Below are positions 53,874-64,000 of a stretch of DNA of 64,000 nucleotides, piece by piece. This stretch comes from Hirsutella rhossiliensis (Eukaryota; Ascomycota; Sordariomycetes; Hypocreales; Ophiocordycipitaceae), in NCBI RefSeq assembly GCF_020360975.1, contig NW_025408680.1, forward strand, positions 1,674,001-1,738,000, read 5' to 3'. Under the pieces are notes generated by a model. The model saw nothing but the letters and a program-made list of their open reading frames with translations. It was not told the DNA's origin and ran no database searches. The number at the start of each line of letters is the position of its first letter. The first letter of the stretch is position 1. A program made the translations under genes and the position numbers.

Positions 53874-54551
53874 TCATCTAGTCTGCAAGACTTGCAAGCC
53901 CCCTTCATTGCTCCTTCGAGACCTATAGGCTCGTTGCCTTTTGCGCCCCTGTTCAGGAGATTGCCATCTTCGCCCAGGCGCTTGAAATTCCGCACCGATC
54001 CTCCGGGAGACTAGGCCATGAAACTTCTGCTCGCGTTGCCTGGTGCGTCGTGAAGACCCTCGAGGAGAATACTGGCAGAATCTCATGGTGATATTGACTG
54101 GATTGCGATGAGGGAGAGTGAAATCCAGTTCAACTTTTTCGTCCTGTCCGCCATCGATGGAGCCGTGAGCCTCTACTCGATGGCAGGCACTGAACAAAGT
54201 GACTCGGAATGCAAGTCCAGGAGAACAGTTCTCCTTCACGTCGCTACGAGAAGAAGAGTGATCAGCCTCTCGAAGATCTCTTGGTGCGAGTGTCGGCTGC
54301 GTGTCGGTTATAGGTGACTCTGCAATCTCATCTTGCGCACGTTTGTCGCCACGGCTCGCGTCTTTATATTGGATCACGGTGTCTAAAACCTCCGCTGTTG
54401 GCGATTCAGGGCATAGAAGCCTGCCGAGAGCACGCAGTTGGCCAGTTTGTCCACATGCAATCGACTCCGTATCCGTATACTCCTGGATCGTCGAGAGGGA
54501 GTCAGTCGACATGGCAGGCAGGAGGTTCTTCGTGGGATTCTTGCCGTTCAT
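53874..54551 (-). CDS. Hypothetical protein (225 residues), duplicated at 9656-10069
   Basis: ATG at 54551. The N-terminal half is acidic and Ser/Thr-rich (MSTDSLSTIQEYTDTESIACG, SSSRSDVKENCSPGLAF). The C-terminal half is strongly basic (SSRRTRQREQKFHGLVSRR, GRKRQRAYRSRRSNEG). Its paralogue at 10069 differs by in-frame insertions and deletions, which supports translation of this frame. No domain recognised; mostly disordered composition. Confidence 0.5.
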   Translation of the reverse strand: MNGKNPTKNLLPAMSTDSLSTIQEYTDTESIACGQTGQLRALGRLLCPESPTAEVLDTVIQYKDASRGDKRAQDEIAESPITDTQPTLAPRDLREADHSSSRSDVKENCSPGLAFRVTLFSACHRVEAHGSIDGGQDEKVELDFTLPHRNPVNITMRFCQYSPRGSSRRTRQREQKFHGLVSRRIGAEFQAPGRRWQSPEQGRKRQRAYRSRRSNEGGLQVLQTR

Positions 54552-55300
54552 TGGCCTTCTGAGAGTGCAAGAATACGAGAATGATGGGGGACCGAGGAAA
54601 CCGGGTGGACCGGTGCTTAAGTTTCTCTATCCTCCACGCGACTGCGAACGAGCTGTCCTAGTCGAACTTTTCCGTGACTCCAAATGTGGGCTCCAGCAAA
54701 TCGTCCCGTACATTCTCTGCAGTGCAAATTAGGCCACCCCATGGCATCCTTCGGCCAGCCGTCTTTTGAGCCTTATTCCTCTTTCGGGGCGGTAGTCCGC
54801 TGTTGCTTGGCTAATGCCTGTGAGCCACCCCTGGAATGAATGTCTATCAGCCAGCCCGGGTACTTGACCAGGACACCTCCAGCTTCTGCATCTACGCGCC
54901 GATCGTATCCGCGGTTTCTTCACATCCATCAGCAGCCGACCTCCGAATAGGCACTAGGACGAAGAGTGACTGGGCGGACCGCCTCATCCGCATGATGCAG
55001 ACTGGCCCGCAGCTCTCCTGCAGCGGTGGTCAGGGGGTGAGCGTGACGCAGGATTCTGTCCGGTGATTTCTCTTCCCTCCGACTTGACCCCAAGTGCCAA
55101 CATGTATGCATGTGCATGGGAAGGTCGGGAGGTGGCGAAGCTTTCAGCGTACGAAGCCTCACAACAAGGAACGGTTGTCCTCCTCGGCATCAGCCTTAGA
55201 AGAAGAATGTAACCTCTGTAAGACCTGCATGGGAGTGAGCGGCTCCCATGACGTGGTCCAACTGACCAACCGACTCGCCACTCCTCTTGTTGGGAAGACT
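54170..55300. repeat. Segmental duplication, right copy (partner 9656-10960)
   Basis: Direct-orientation partner of 9656-10960, covering the 5' half of the hypothetical gene and about 750 bp upstream of it. The same block continues left (52600-53800) as the partner of the inverted relics at 18454-19290. Confidence 0.75.
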
Positions 55301-55743
55301 TGGTAAGGTGGCCTGAGGTCTATTTGCTTTGCAGGCTTGGACCCGTTACATGGCTTTTGGTGATGCTTCCGCCCGTAGCAAGGGTAGAAGGAGAGCCTAC
55401 TGGTTCGCCCCATAGGGTGGGAAATGCGAAATGTCGCGATACTTCCAAGCTCATTTCAAGTAACTCGATTCATAAAATTATGCATTAACAGGCGCAGTCT
55501 CGTTCCTGTTCAGCACAGGGGCAGCCGGGCACCCTGACCGTCGGTTGTGGTCAGTGCGGTCAGGGGCATAAACATGGTTAGGAGCCGCCATTTGTGATAC
55601 GCCTTGTACTTGGGCCCCGTCCCATCCTCCGCTTGTGAGGCATCATCAAAGATTGGGCCGCTGGTGTGGGTGTTTGCCTGTCCAGAGTGTGTTGTGTTTC
55701 CCAATGCTTCTACCGACTGCATGATCTATTCGCAGCCTTGACC
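55301..55743. other. Intergenic
   Basis: Promoter side of the 55744 gene. No distinct element seen. Confidence 0.4.
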
Positions 55744-56550
55744 ATGTCACAAACCAAATCTCCTCCTTTGGGGCCCTCCGCATGTTCGAAAGGTTCTTCG
55801 GCTACCCAGGAACAGCCCGGTTTTCACTCCGATGTTACCACAGCCGCTCAACGGCCCAATTTTCAGGACGATGATAAGAATGACTTCGTGATTTATCATG
55901 ACGACAGCTGGCGATTGGATGAAGTGAAAGGAATAGGGGTGTCAGTCAGTACTGCAAACAAGTTGAATACTGCAAGTGAGCGCAAGCCTGAGACGGCACA
56001 TATCCAAGAGACCATCAACCCCAACGTCGAGAATCATTATCAAGCTGTTAGACGTGTTCCTGGAATACAGTTAGAGATCCCTCCAGTCGCTTTCCGGATG
56101 ACTGTGTATGGAATTATTCGGCGACTAGTCGAGGAAGTTGAAGGGAATACCGGGACAGCCGGCGAGTTTGCACAACAGTGCTCAGCAGAACTATCACATC
56201 CGGATCTCCAAGCGATTGCACAATTCCAGGGACAGCTTGGGTCCCCAGGTACTCTCGGAGGAGACCCCCCATACCAGGTGGCCAAGCACATGGAGATTTC
56301 TCACAGGTACAGCCTTTACGAGGACAGCTCTTTTGATCTCGTTAAGACCGAGGACGCATTTGTAAGTTCTCTCACAAGCAGCATCGATTGGGAACTAATA
56401 CACGCAGCGTCGACTTTCCAATCTGCTAAAGAAATAGGGAAGGAGATGGGCTTTGAACAAATGGAGAGGTATGCGAGTGAAAGCTTGAGGGATATAGACG
56501 AAGAAGCCACGGCAATAACGAACCATGAAGGCCATGAAACTGTCTTTTAA
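55744..56550 (+). CDS. Hypothetical protein (268 residues)
   Basis: The first in-frame ATG is at 55744 in a good context (ACCATGTC). The frame is open further upstream but has no ATG. The first 60 residues are Ser/Gln-rich. The rest looks folded and mostly helical (VAFRMTVYGIIRRLVEEVEG, EFAQQCSAELSHPDLQAIAQF, SSIDWELIHAASTFQSAKEIG). It ends at a TAA at 56548. No known family, signal peptide or helix for membrane insertion. Base composition resembles the neighbouring host genes and not the GC-rich Helitron that follows. Confidence 0.55.
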   Translation: MSQTKSPPLGPSACSKGSSATQEQPGFHSDVTTAAQRPNFQDDDKNDFVIYHDDSWRLDEVKGIGVSVSTANKLNTASERKPETAHIQETINPNVENHYQAVRRVPGIQLEIPPVAFRMTVYGIIRRLVEEVEGNTGTAGEFAQQCSAELSHPDLQAIAQFQGQLGSPGTLGGDPPYQVAKHMEISHRYSLYEDSSFDLVKTEDAFVSSLTSSIDWELIHAASTFQSAKEIGKEMGFEQMERYASESLRDIDEEATAITNHEGHETVF

Positions 56551-56617
56551 TTACATTTCGAGAATTATTGCACGTCGATCGGCTTGGAGCGACAATTGGA
56601 GAGGCGAATGGGGGCCT

Positions 56618-56632
56618 GGTTTTTTTTTTTTT
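56618..56632 (+). repeat. Poly-T tract
   Basis: About 14 T in a row; an A-tract if read with the Helitron 2 strand. Confidence 0.8.
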
Positions 56633-56697
56633 CATTTGGTCGATGCCGCCTGCTGAGATACGGTAGTGCGGTCCATGTCGGTGTCCGAGCTGAGGGT

Positions 56698-56935
56698 ATG
56701 CCTTGAGGAACGAGGAACGAGTGCCTTGAGGAACGAGGAACGAGTGACGAAAGGTTCTTAGGGTTCCTCCCCGGGGAGAAAAAAAAATCGCCATGCCTTG
56801 AGGAACGAGGAACGAGTGCCTTGAGGAACGTTAGTGACGAAAAGGTTCTTCTGGTTCCTCCCCGGGGAGAAAGAAAAAAAAACGCCGCCATGCCTTGAGG
56901 AACGAAAGGTGCCTTGAGGAACGAAAGGACTTTAT
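56698..56935. repeat. Nested tandem repeats with palindrome, next to Helitron 2
   Basis: A unit of about 115 bp occurs roughly twice. Each copy has two or more CCTTGAGGAACGAGGAACGA subunits, then GGTTCTT..GGTTCCTCCCCGGGGAG, which contains the 12-bp palindrome CTCCCCGGGGAG, then an A-run and CGCC-ATG. A third partial copy has short subunits. Position downstream of the helicase suggests a subterminal array of Helitron 2, whose 3' hairpin could be the palindrome. Confidence 0.8.
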
Positions 56936-57374
56936 GCCCCACCCCCGGTTTTGCCCCTCGAAATCCCCGCTTCTGATTCGCTCGGTCGATTGGCTACGGT
57001 CATTTCGCCTTCGGTTGGGCCTTTCGCCTTCTGTTTGTCATGTCCTGGGGCATCTGATTCGCTTGTCCGTGCCCTGAGACTTCTGATTGCCCAGAATAAT
57101 AAACCGCTTTCGCTTCTGGCCCGTTGAAAACCCCCCTTCCCATTCGCTTGTGCCGCCTGCTCCACCGGTCGCCCCGACCCAATTTTTCCCATTAGTAATG
57201 AAGTCCTTGCAAGGGTCGGGGGTGGGGCATAGCTAAGTTATTGGTGTCGCGCCCTCTTGGGTTAAGTTACCTACTGCTCACCGTCTCTGTCCCCCGCGCT
57301 CTCACCGAGCCTGTTGCACATCGCTTCCCGAACAGTTCTATCGCTCAGTTCCTCCAGCCTCGCTTGTGCGGCGG
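56936..57374. other. 3' region of Helitron 2, non-coding
   Basis: Pyrimidine-rich, with repeated CTTCTG/GATTCGCT words. No gene. Confidence 0.4.
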
Positions 57375-59138
57375 TCATCTCCCGGGGACCCGGTTTCCAC
57401 TAGGTCTCTCTCGCACTTTCGACACGAGCATGATGCCGTCCAGCGTCGGGCACCGTGACAGCTGCACGTATAGGCTGTACGGGTCGCACTGCGACGGGAC
57501 GGCGCGTCCGCCGACGTTTGTCGTCCTCGTCCCCCGCAGCTCGAGCGCCACGCGCTCCAGCGTCCCCCCCTGCACCTTGTAATCCGTGCACGCGAAAGCG
57601 GCGGCGCACGGCAGGCCCTTTCGGCTGACGTCGTTCTGCTGCCACGGTCGCTTCCGTTGACACTGGATCCTGACGCTCATGGGCGTCAGCAGGATCGTGC
57701 CGGGCGGCATCCCGACGAAGTGGAAGTCCTTGGTCGTCTTCGACCCCAGTATTATCGCCGCCGGCGGCCCGAGTGGATCGTCATGTCGGCCGAGATCCGA
57801 TGCCCCGGTGCGCCTTGTCGACGATGACCTCCACCGCCGTGTAGCTAGCACCGTTCACCAGCTTCAGCCCCTGGTGGGTGTTGTGGTTCACGACGACCGG
57901 CATCCCCGGCACGAACATGAAGACGGCCGGCACCGGGATCGCGCTGTCGTCGCCCTGGTTCAGCATCATGATGGCCTCTTCCTCGGTCGGCAGGCCGTCC
58001 TTCCACTTGTGCTCGGAGAGGAAGATGCGCACCGTCGACCGCTGCTGGATCTGGAACGCCAGGCTCGCCTCCATGTTGAGGTTCCACCGATTCCTGTTGA
58101 GCGGCGTCACCACGGTGATGCCCGTCTCCCACGGGATCCGCCTGCCTTCCCGGTGGCACCTCGAGTTGAGGAGATCCAGGTCCGTGTGGTCCTGCACGCC
58201 CCCGCGGATCCGCTTCAGCAGCCGCTGCAGCTCCGGGTCGCCGGCGGCGCGCATCTGCTCGTCCAGCATGACGGCCGTCGTGAACCGCCTCCACAGCGCG
58301 TGCGCCTTGTCGTGCTGGTGGCGCTGCTCGGCCCTGAACGAGTTGTCCTCGTCCCACGAGACGGCCGCGCTCGGCAGCAGGATCGACCTCTCCTGGACCG
58401 GGCGGAACTGGTGGAAGTCCCCGCAGAAGAGGACGATGGGGATCCGCCGAAGTCCCGCTGCGATCCCCGCAGCTGGCAGATCCGCTCGTTGACGGCGTGC
58501 AGCGTCCGCGCGCCGAGCATGCTCACCTCGTCGATGACGAGCATGTCCTATCCTGCCAGTCCATCCGAGACTGGCCGTTGACGAACCGCTCCGCCTGCCT
58601 CGGCAACCGCACGCCGTCGACGTCCTCGCCGTGTTCGCGCCCGGCCCTTGGTCCTTGGTGAAGCCGCAGGCCGAGTGGATGGTGATGCCGTTGACCGCGC
58701 GGCGGCGGTCCCCGACGTCGCCGTGATCAGCAGGCGATGCGAGAGGTCCTTCGCGGCGAAGAGGCCCACGAGTGCTTCGATGACGCGCGACTTGCCGGTG
58801 CCGCCCTCGCCGCCGACGAACTGACAGAGCTGGCTGACGTCGCCTCCGTCTCCTTGCCGCATCGAGTCCAGGTGGCGGCATATTATGGAGAAGGCAATCG
58901 CCTGCTTCTTGTTTAGCGTCAATCGTCTTGTCAAGTCTTTCCCGGCCTCGTGAAAGGAGGTGGATGGGCCGAGGCGGACTTCCATGCCGGCCTCCGCGTT
59001 ACCTGCCCTCTCCTCGGTTTCCACTCGCGTCACCTGGACGTCTTCCTCCCCGAAGCCGGCGAGCACGCTCCGCTCCGCTGCGCCGCGATCGGTACCGTGG
59101 GCCGGGGCCATGCTTTGTATGCCCTGGATCATCTTCAC
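57375..59138 (-). pseudogene. Helitron 2 Pif1-like helicase
   Basis: Walker A FVGGEGGTGKSRVIEAL (58548-59138 frame), Walker B MLVIDEVSMLGARTL (58215-58544 frame), then VLFCGDFHQFRPVQ and the 2A/2B region in the 57781-58881 frame, and FACTDYKVQGGTLERVALEL with YVQLSRCPTLDGIML (motifs V, VI) in the 57375-57851 frame. The full helicase is therefore present with about three frame changes. High GC and shifts near G/C runs leave open that some are sequence errors. Confidence 0.85.
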
Positions 59139-59833
59139 CCTCTCTTGAGGCGCATGTCTGCTGCGACTTGATGGCCTTGACCTGATCCTGCGGCGGCACT
59201 GCAGCCCCGGAGAACACCTGCCCGGGCATGTTGATGTCCCCCACCCCGTTCGGTCACGACGGTGGCCCGGAGCTCGGCCGTCGAGGCTAGCGCTGATTGC
59301 TGGAAGCGGGAGAGCTGCTGCATCATTCCCGAAAGCTCCCGCGACCCCGCCGTGATCTGGTTCGCGCCGGTCGCGCTTCTAACGACATCGATCAGTCGCG
59401 TTGCGTTTCCGACGTTGTCGGACTGGTACGCGGATCCCGCCTCGCGGTCCGCCTCGCCCGGCCCTCCCCATCCTCCCCAATCGCCAGGTGCGCCGGCCGG
59501 ATCCCCGTCGCCGGACGACGCTGCCCATTGCTTGGCGTCTCGCTTTGCGTCCTCGGCGGACCGCCGGAGTAGTTGAACGTTATCGACGAGGCACGAGGTT
59601 CTTGGCGGAAGCCGCTCGTGCGCGCCTCCATATCTCGTTGATGTCGCCTCGCTCTTCGCTAAGAAAGGTCTCCCACGGCGCGAATAGGGCAAGATGCTGC
59701 ACGGCTGCTCTGTAGCGGCACGGTTAGTCACCGCGCGTTGGGACCGCTTTTCGACCGGCCATCCACCGCACCTACTTACCGGCGGTGGCATTGTTCCTCG
59801 TCGTCTTGCTCGAAATCCTTGCTAAGGTGGCCG
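59139..59833 (-). other. Helitron 2 linker between Rep and helicase
   Basis: Open on the minus strand for most of its length (59135-59791) but with no motif; probably the poorly conserved inter-domain region. Confidence 0.5.
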
Positions 59834-61404
59834 TCAAGGCAGACGACGGCGTGCTTTCCTGGCCGCCTCAATACCTGCACCCAGTCTTTGCCGGCCACCC
59901 AGCCGCTCGAAAGGCACCTCTCCCCAGGCACCGGAGCACCCGTCCTTGCCGACGCGTTGGAGCCTGACGAGCGAAACATAGTCATATAGGCACAAGCCTC
60001 GTAGGACGTGTCCGCGATGATGGTACGCCTCGGCGAAGCTGATCCTCTCGCCTGCTTCCTCCACGGCGACCGACTCGTCCACGGACACGTCTGCGACCGC
60101 GGTGCCGCTCTCCTGCCGAAGGTGTCGCCAGCGCCTGGAGACGTGCCAGTAGAGCACCGACACGTTCAGGTACGCCCAGGCGCTGCTGCTCGTGAACTCG
60201 CTCGGGTATCCCAGGAGATGGGCGACGACCTCGACTTGCGACAGGGCGCGCTCCGTGAATATCCTGTTCGCCACTCTCATCAGAAACTGCCGCGTCTTAT
60301 TATTCTTGGTTCCGTCGTCGCCGCCGACGACGCCATTTCCGGCATCCTCCCTGGCACCCGGCTGGCCACCTGCTGCGACGACGGGCAGCAGTTCCGCGGC
60401 CGCGGCGACGCGCTTCCACGTCGGGTCCTCTACCTTGGTCGCGTAATTCGTCACGTAATAGACGAGAGCCATGGTCTTCCGCTGCGTCGCTATGAAGGAG
60501 ATGTCGTGGTTGTGGCGGAGCCCCACGGCGATGGCCTTGTTCCACCGATTCACCATGGGATGCGTCCTGCGGATCCGCAGCACGCCGTCCTGTGAGAGCG
60601 TCGTCCTCGACCAGCTTCCATGGCGCCTTGAAGCGACAGAGGTCGCCCCTTCGCCCCTTGTTGCCCAGGGAGTACTTGACGCATGTCGGGCTGTGGGTGT
60701 GGATCTGCGTCGCGCCGGCGCAGAAGTTGGCTTCCTCTTCGAATCCGGCCGAGAACTGCTCGGCACTGTCCAGCAGGGATGAGACGTCAGACGTCACCGA
60801 ACGCTCCGCCTGCACGGCGCAGAAGCCTTCCTGGTCCAAGTCCTGCCTTCCGCGTCAGCCTGCGTCTTCTCGGCCCATGACAGCAACGCCCCTTGCTGTT
60901 ACCTACCTCACAGAAGACGCTATCGACATAGCGGATGATTCGCTCACGGTACGCCGCCTGCTCCTCCCCGTGGGCGTCGGAAAGCATGGAGCTCAGGTGC
61001 GCGTTTCCGTGTAACCAGAGCAGCCCGTGGACGTGAAGGGATCCTCGTTCGTTGGTCTCCACGGCACCGTAGTAGTGGCCGATGCGCCCGAACACCGACT
61101 CCCCTGCATTTACGTAATGCTCGAAGAACAGCGTCATCTCCCGGTGGAAGAACATGGCTGAGCTCATCGGGTCGGAGACGGACAGCCTCACCCGTTTGAA
61201 CGACATATCGAGGCTCCGCAGGAACTCCTCGGCCGCCTCAGGGTCGCGCGTGCGGTACGCTGCCAGTCGGAGCTTCACCGGGTTCGTGATGTCGTTTGGG
61301 TTGATCGTGAACCAGATCGCAGGCACGCCGTAGCGGACGATGAGCGCCAGGATCTTGTGCCGCATACTGAGACGGAGCTCTCGACATGGGCTGACGATAG
61401 CCAT
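59834..61404 (-). pseudogene. Helitron 2 Rep domain (HUH and tyrosine motifs)
   Basis: Rolling-circle initiator. Motif 1 is WFTINPNDITNP; the HUH motif is HVHGLLWLHG in GAVETNERGSLHVHGLLW. After a frame change near 60800, DSAEQFSAGFEEEANFCAG and HTHSPTCVKYSLG follow. Another change near 60600 leads to LRIRRTHPMVNRWNKAIAVG and YVTNYATK, the YxxxYxxK tyrosine motif. The domain then continues with FLMRVANRIFTERALSQVEVV. All catalytic residues survive, only in different frames. Confidence 0.85.
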
Positions 61405-61475
61405 AGAGCGAGAGGCTCCTGAGAAGCTCTTTCACGCCGTCGTCGGTCGTCTTGCCTGTGCTCTCCAGCTCGGCT

Positions 61476-63024
61476 CTAGCTGCCGCTAACCCGTCTGCGG
61501 TCAGCGACCGTACGATGCGCTCCACCTTGCGGAAGTTCTTCCTCGTCACGCTCAGCATGCTGACGCGGCGGTTCCTCGACCGCACGCCCATGTTGAAGAC
61601 GAGGAATGCGAAGATGTGGTGCGTCGCGAACCGGCCGCCGTGGCGTCGCAACACCGTGTCGGCCCACGTACGAAGGCTCATGTTCCGGGATGACAGGAGG
61701 TCCTGCGCCCCGCCTCCGCCGCCGCGCGCGTGTTGACCGAGCCTCTGCCCAACTGCGAGCTTGCTTCCTCGACCGGCCGCGGCCCTCCGACACCGAATGG
61801 TAATAGCGTGGGAAAGGTCTTTGCGAAGAAAGAAGCTTCGAACGAGTCGGCGAATTCATCCCCGCGGCGGACATGGATGAATGGTTCAGGACCATCGACG
61901 TGCCCCGGCTGCCCCTTGCCGAGGATTCGACCCACGTCCTCGGGCCCGTACCGTCGTCGGCTGCGCCTTGGCGAACGGAATCGCATGCGAACCGCAGCTT
62001 GTCGACGTCGGCCACGTCGGGCGGTCCGTCCAACGCAAACATCCCTGACGAGGTCACCTCGTTGACCGTCTTCGCATTATCATCGGCCTCGCCGCAGCTC
62101 TGACCACGCACCTCGTCCACCTCGCTTGCCTCTGGCTCGCCGGCCTCGCGACTCGTCGTGCTTTCCTTGGTTGAGCATGGCGAGGACTTCTTCGATCTCC
62201 ACCGCCCCCTCGTCGTCCATGGCCCGCTCCGTGGGCGGCACGACGTGCGCCGTCCGCGTCTTCTCCCACGCCGACGGCTCGTTCCGCTCCAGGCGCTCGT
62301 ACACCAACGGCGGCACCCCGTGGGCCGGGTCTCCCCAGCTCTCCATCTCTGCCGCGTCGATCTCGATCGCGGCGTAGTGGGGGTTGTTCCTCTTCAACCA
62401 GACAAGGGCTCTCTCGACGACTCGCCGCCTCACCGATAGGAGACTCGACAGATCGCTCGGTGTCGGCCTTAGCGCCCCCTGCCACGAGACGTGGATCTCG
62501 TCCATTACCTGGAAGAGAGGGTGCGGCAGCACGTCCGTCGCCAGCTCTTGTACGTTGTTTGGGAACACCGTGATGTGGCCCTTGACGTGCTTGGGATACC
62601 TTAGCGTCTGCTTCTGGCCGCCTGAGACGTTGTACCTGGTTACGAATCCGTAGCACGAGTTCAGCGCGATCAGCTTCTCCTCCACCGGCGTCAGGCCCTT
62701 GAGCTCATCCGGGAACGTGTGCTCACAACCGAGACGTCTATGAAGCTGCGCCGCTGGCGACAGCACACCGCACGCCAAGCGTCGAGAACACTCTGCGCAA
62801 ACCGGGACAGGCTCGCCCTCGCGGAAGCAACTCCGGCACGCAAATGGCGACCACCCAGCCTTAGGGATAGGACTTGACAACCACTGGTCCCATGCCACCT
62901 CCCTCAGCTCTTTTCTCGTGCGCTTCCGGTAGCACAGCATGCACGTCCGTATCGGCAGCGTGTCCACGTCGTGGAACGCCCGGTAGAAGCTCCGCACCGT
63001 TGATACCTTCCTCTCGTGCGGCAC
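61476..63024 (-). pseudogene. Helitron 2 N-terminal region (fingers, DUF6570)
   Basis: From the ATG at 63024. Cys motifs are CMLCYRKR, CRSCFREG, CAECSRRLACG. DUF6570 runs from LTPVEEKLIALNSCYGFVTR to LLSVRRRVVERALVWLKRNNPHY and is followed by an acidic spacer. Frames change near 62100 and again near 61680-61990, where FADSFEASFFAKTFPTLLPFG (typical of the Helitron N domain) is read from a third frame, then ATHHIFAFLVFNMGVRSRN from a fourth segment. Confidence 0.8.
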
Positions 63025-63141
63025 TGGTGTGCACCACGTTTGCTCGTTGGACAGCCTCTCCTTCGCGGCGAATTCCTCCCAAGGTGACGTAAGACGCCGG
63101 CCAAATCCTCCGCCTGTGACTCACGGCTCCTCTGCCTCCGA

Positions 63142-64000
63142 TGGCCGCCTCGACTACGTTTCGCCTGGGGCTGGTCTCGGTCGGGCAGGCGGTTCCTCTT
63201 TCTCTGTTCCACGGGCTGCGCAGATATTGCCGCTGCCTCGTCTCGCCTCGGCCGATCTTGTTCTCCCGCCGCCGCCTGACGTGATGGCCGTGGTGTCAAC
63301 TGTCCGGATGACTGCAAATATCCGGCTCCATCCTCCATCTCTCTAGCTTCGATTGGCTGGAGGGGGGATGCCCTGACGACTCGGGCCAAGTCCCGACACT
63401 GGTTGCCGGCCGACCCGGTCCCGCCTGGCGTCCGCATCGCTGCAAATCTCCTGTCCCATCTTCTATTTCTCTAGGTTGGATTGGCCGAACGAGGGACTCC
63501 CCGACAACTCGAGACGAGATCCCGACCCTGGTTGCCGGCCGATTCCGTCCTGCCTGGCGTGGTGGCCGTGGTGGCAGCCGTCCGGATGACTGCACATCTC
63601 CTGCTCCATCCCCACCTCCTAGATTGGCCGCCTCGAGTACGTTTCGTCAGTGGCTCGTCTCGGTCGGGTTGCCGGTTCCTCTTTCTCTGTTCCGCTGGCC
63701 GCGAAGATCTTGCCGCAGCCTCGTCTCGCCTCGGCCGGTCTTGTTCTCCCGCCGCTGCCTCCCTGATGGCCGTGGTGGCAACCGTCCGGATGAGTGTGTA
63801 TCTCCGGCTCCTCTTCCATCTCTTTCGGTTGGATCGGCTGAACGACGTACTCCTGACGACTACTCTGGGCGAGGTCCCGACCCTGATTGCCGGCCGACCC
63901 TGTCCCGCCTGGCGTCCGGGTGACTGCAAATCTCCCGCTCTGTATTTTATTTCTTTAGGTTGGATTGGCCTAATGAGGCGCTCCCTGACAACTCGAGACG
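63142..64000. repeat. 488-bp tandem repeat array upstream of Helitron 2
   Basis: GGCCGCCTCGACTACGTTTC at 63142 recurs as GGCCGCCTCGAGTACGTTTC at about 63630, and the following 370 bases stay aligned (period about 488). Inside each unit a shorter segment also recurs: GGTTGCCGGCCGA...CGCCTGGCGT appears near 63400, 63530 and 63888, and GACAACTCGAGACG near 63500 and 63987. On the minus strand it is partly open as Arg/Glu-rich repeats. The array runs off the window. Confidence 0.85.

Larger units (their letters stand above)
57375..63024 (-). mobile_element. Helitron 2, GC-rich, autonomous type, frameshifted
   Basis: The minus strand carries in order a Cys-rich finger region, DUF6570, the Helitron N-terminal domain, HUH and tyrosine Rep motifs, and a Pif1-like helicase. 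It is clearly GC-richer than the rest of the window and only distantly related to Helitron 1. Coding is broken by several frame changes but shows few nonsense changes of the RIP type. The upstream side runs into a 488-bp tandem array that reaches the window end; the downstream side into the 56.7 kb array. True ends not located. Confidence 0.88.

Noticed and set aside
57679..58581. Plus-strand 300-codon frame in Helitron 2
   Set aside because: Arg/Val/Pro-rich antisense of the helicase in GC-rich DNA; the helicase motifs are on the minus strand.
60008..60595. Plus-strand frame of 195 codons over the Helitron 2 Rep region
   Set aside because: Antisense shadow of the Rep domain.

Overview
The window reads as a repeat-rich, gene-poor compartment of a filamentous ascomycete (Pezizomycotina, probably Sordariomycetes). 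Genes have short GT-AG introns (43-84 bp where I could place them). The protein families present are fungal (FunK1 kinase, FTA2-like, DUF3295-like, TPR-CHAT, bZIP, GH64 and MPP10 relics). Several broken genes carry in-frame TAG or TAA codons of the kind made by C-to-T change at CpA, as expected of repeat-induced point mutation (RIP). No prokaryotic features, no CRISPR array and no confident RNA gene were seen.

Layout: 0.1-4.9 kb, decayed Helitron on the minus strand. 5.6-6.5 kb, a 12-bp minisatellite and a truncated LTR. 6.85-9.66 kb, hAT element 1 with seven in-frame stops. 9.66-10.96 kb, one arm of a segmental duplication. 11.2-12.1 kb, bZIP gene with a stop in its basic region. 12.9-16.4 kb, small zinc-finger gene split by hAT element 2, which keeps a perfect 8-bp target duplication. 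16.9-17.8 kb, FTA2-like gene with one amber codon. 18.45-19.29 kb, inverted relics of the same duplication. 19.29-25.38 kb, Copia element with identical LTRs but a frameshifted gag-pol. 25.8-31.7 kb, kinase-like tail, 100-bp inverted repeat, AAA/CHAT chimera, GH64 tail and a TPR-CHAT gene. 32.8-35.3 kb, hypothetical gene whose 3' end recurs as a 152-bp inverted repeat around LINE/SINE debris. 35.8-38.6 kb, pogo/Fot1 element with 104-bp terminal repeats. 39-41.2 kb, FunK1 kinase. 41.9-42.7 kb, HAD and MPP10 relics. 43.05-44.56 kb, a tail-to-tail pair of intact spliced genes. 47.1-48.6 kb, Tad-type LINE ORF1. 50-56.6 kb, the best preserved host genes (a 7-helix membrane protein, a DUF3295-like protein and hypotheticals). 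56.7-64 kb, a second, GC-rich Helitron on the minus strand, with repeat arrays on both sides.

The 52.6-55.3 kb block is the likely source, or sister, of the fragments at 9.7-10.9 kb (direct) and 18.5-19.3 kb (inverted). Elements of six kinds (Helitron, hAT, pogo, Copia, LINE, SINE-like) have broken, truncated or flanked host genes. The probably working genes are the two convergent genes at 43-44.6 kb, the FunK1 kinase, the 32.8 kb gene and those at 50.6-56.6 kb. I see no pathway linking them. CHAT, FunK1 and AAA families are typical of fast-evolving fungal accessory regions. Positions come from reading the sequence by eye; no database search was run.
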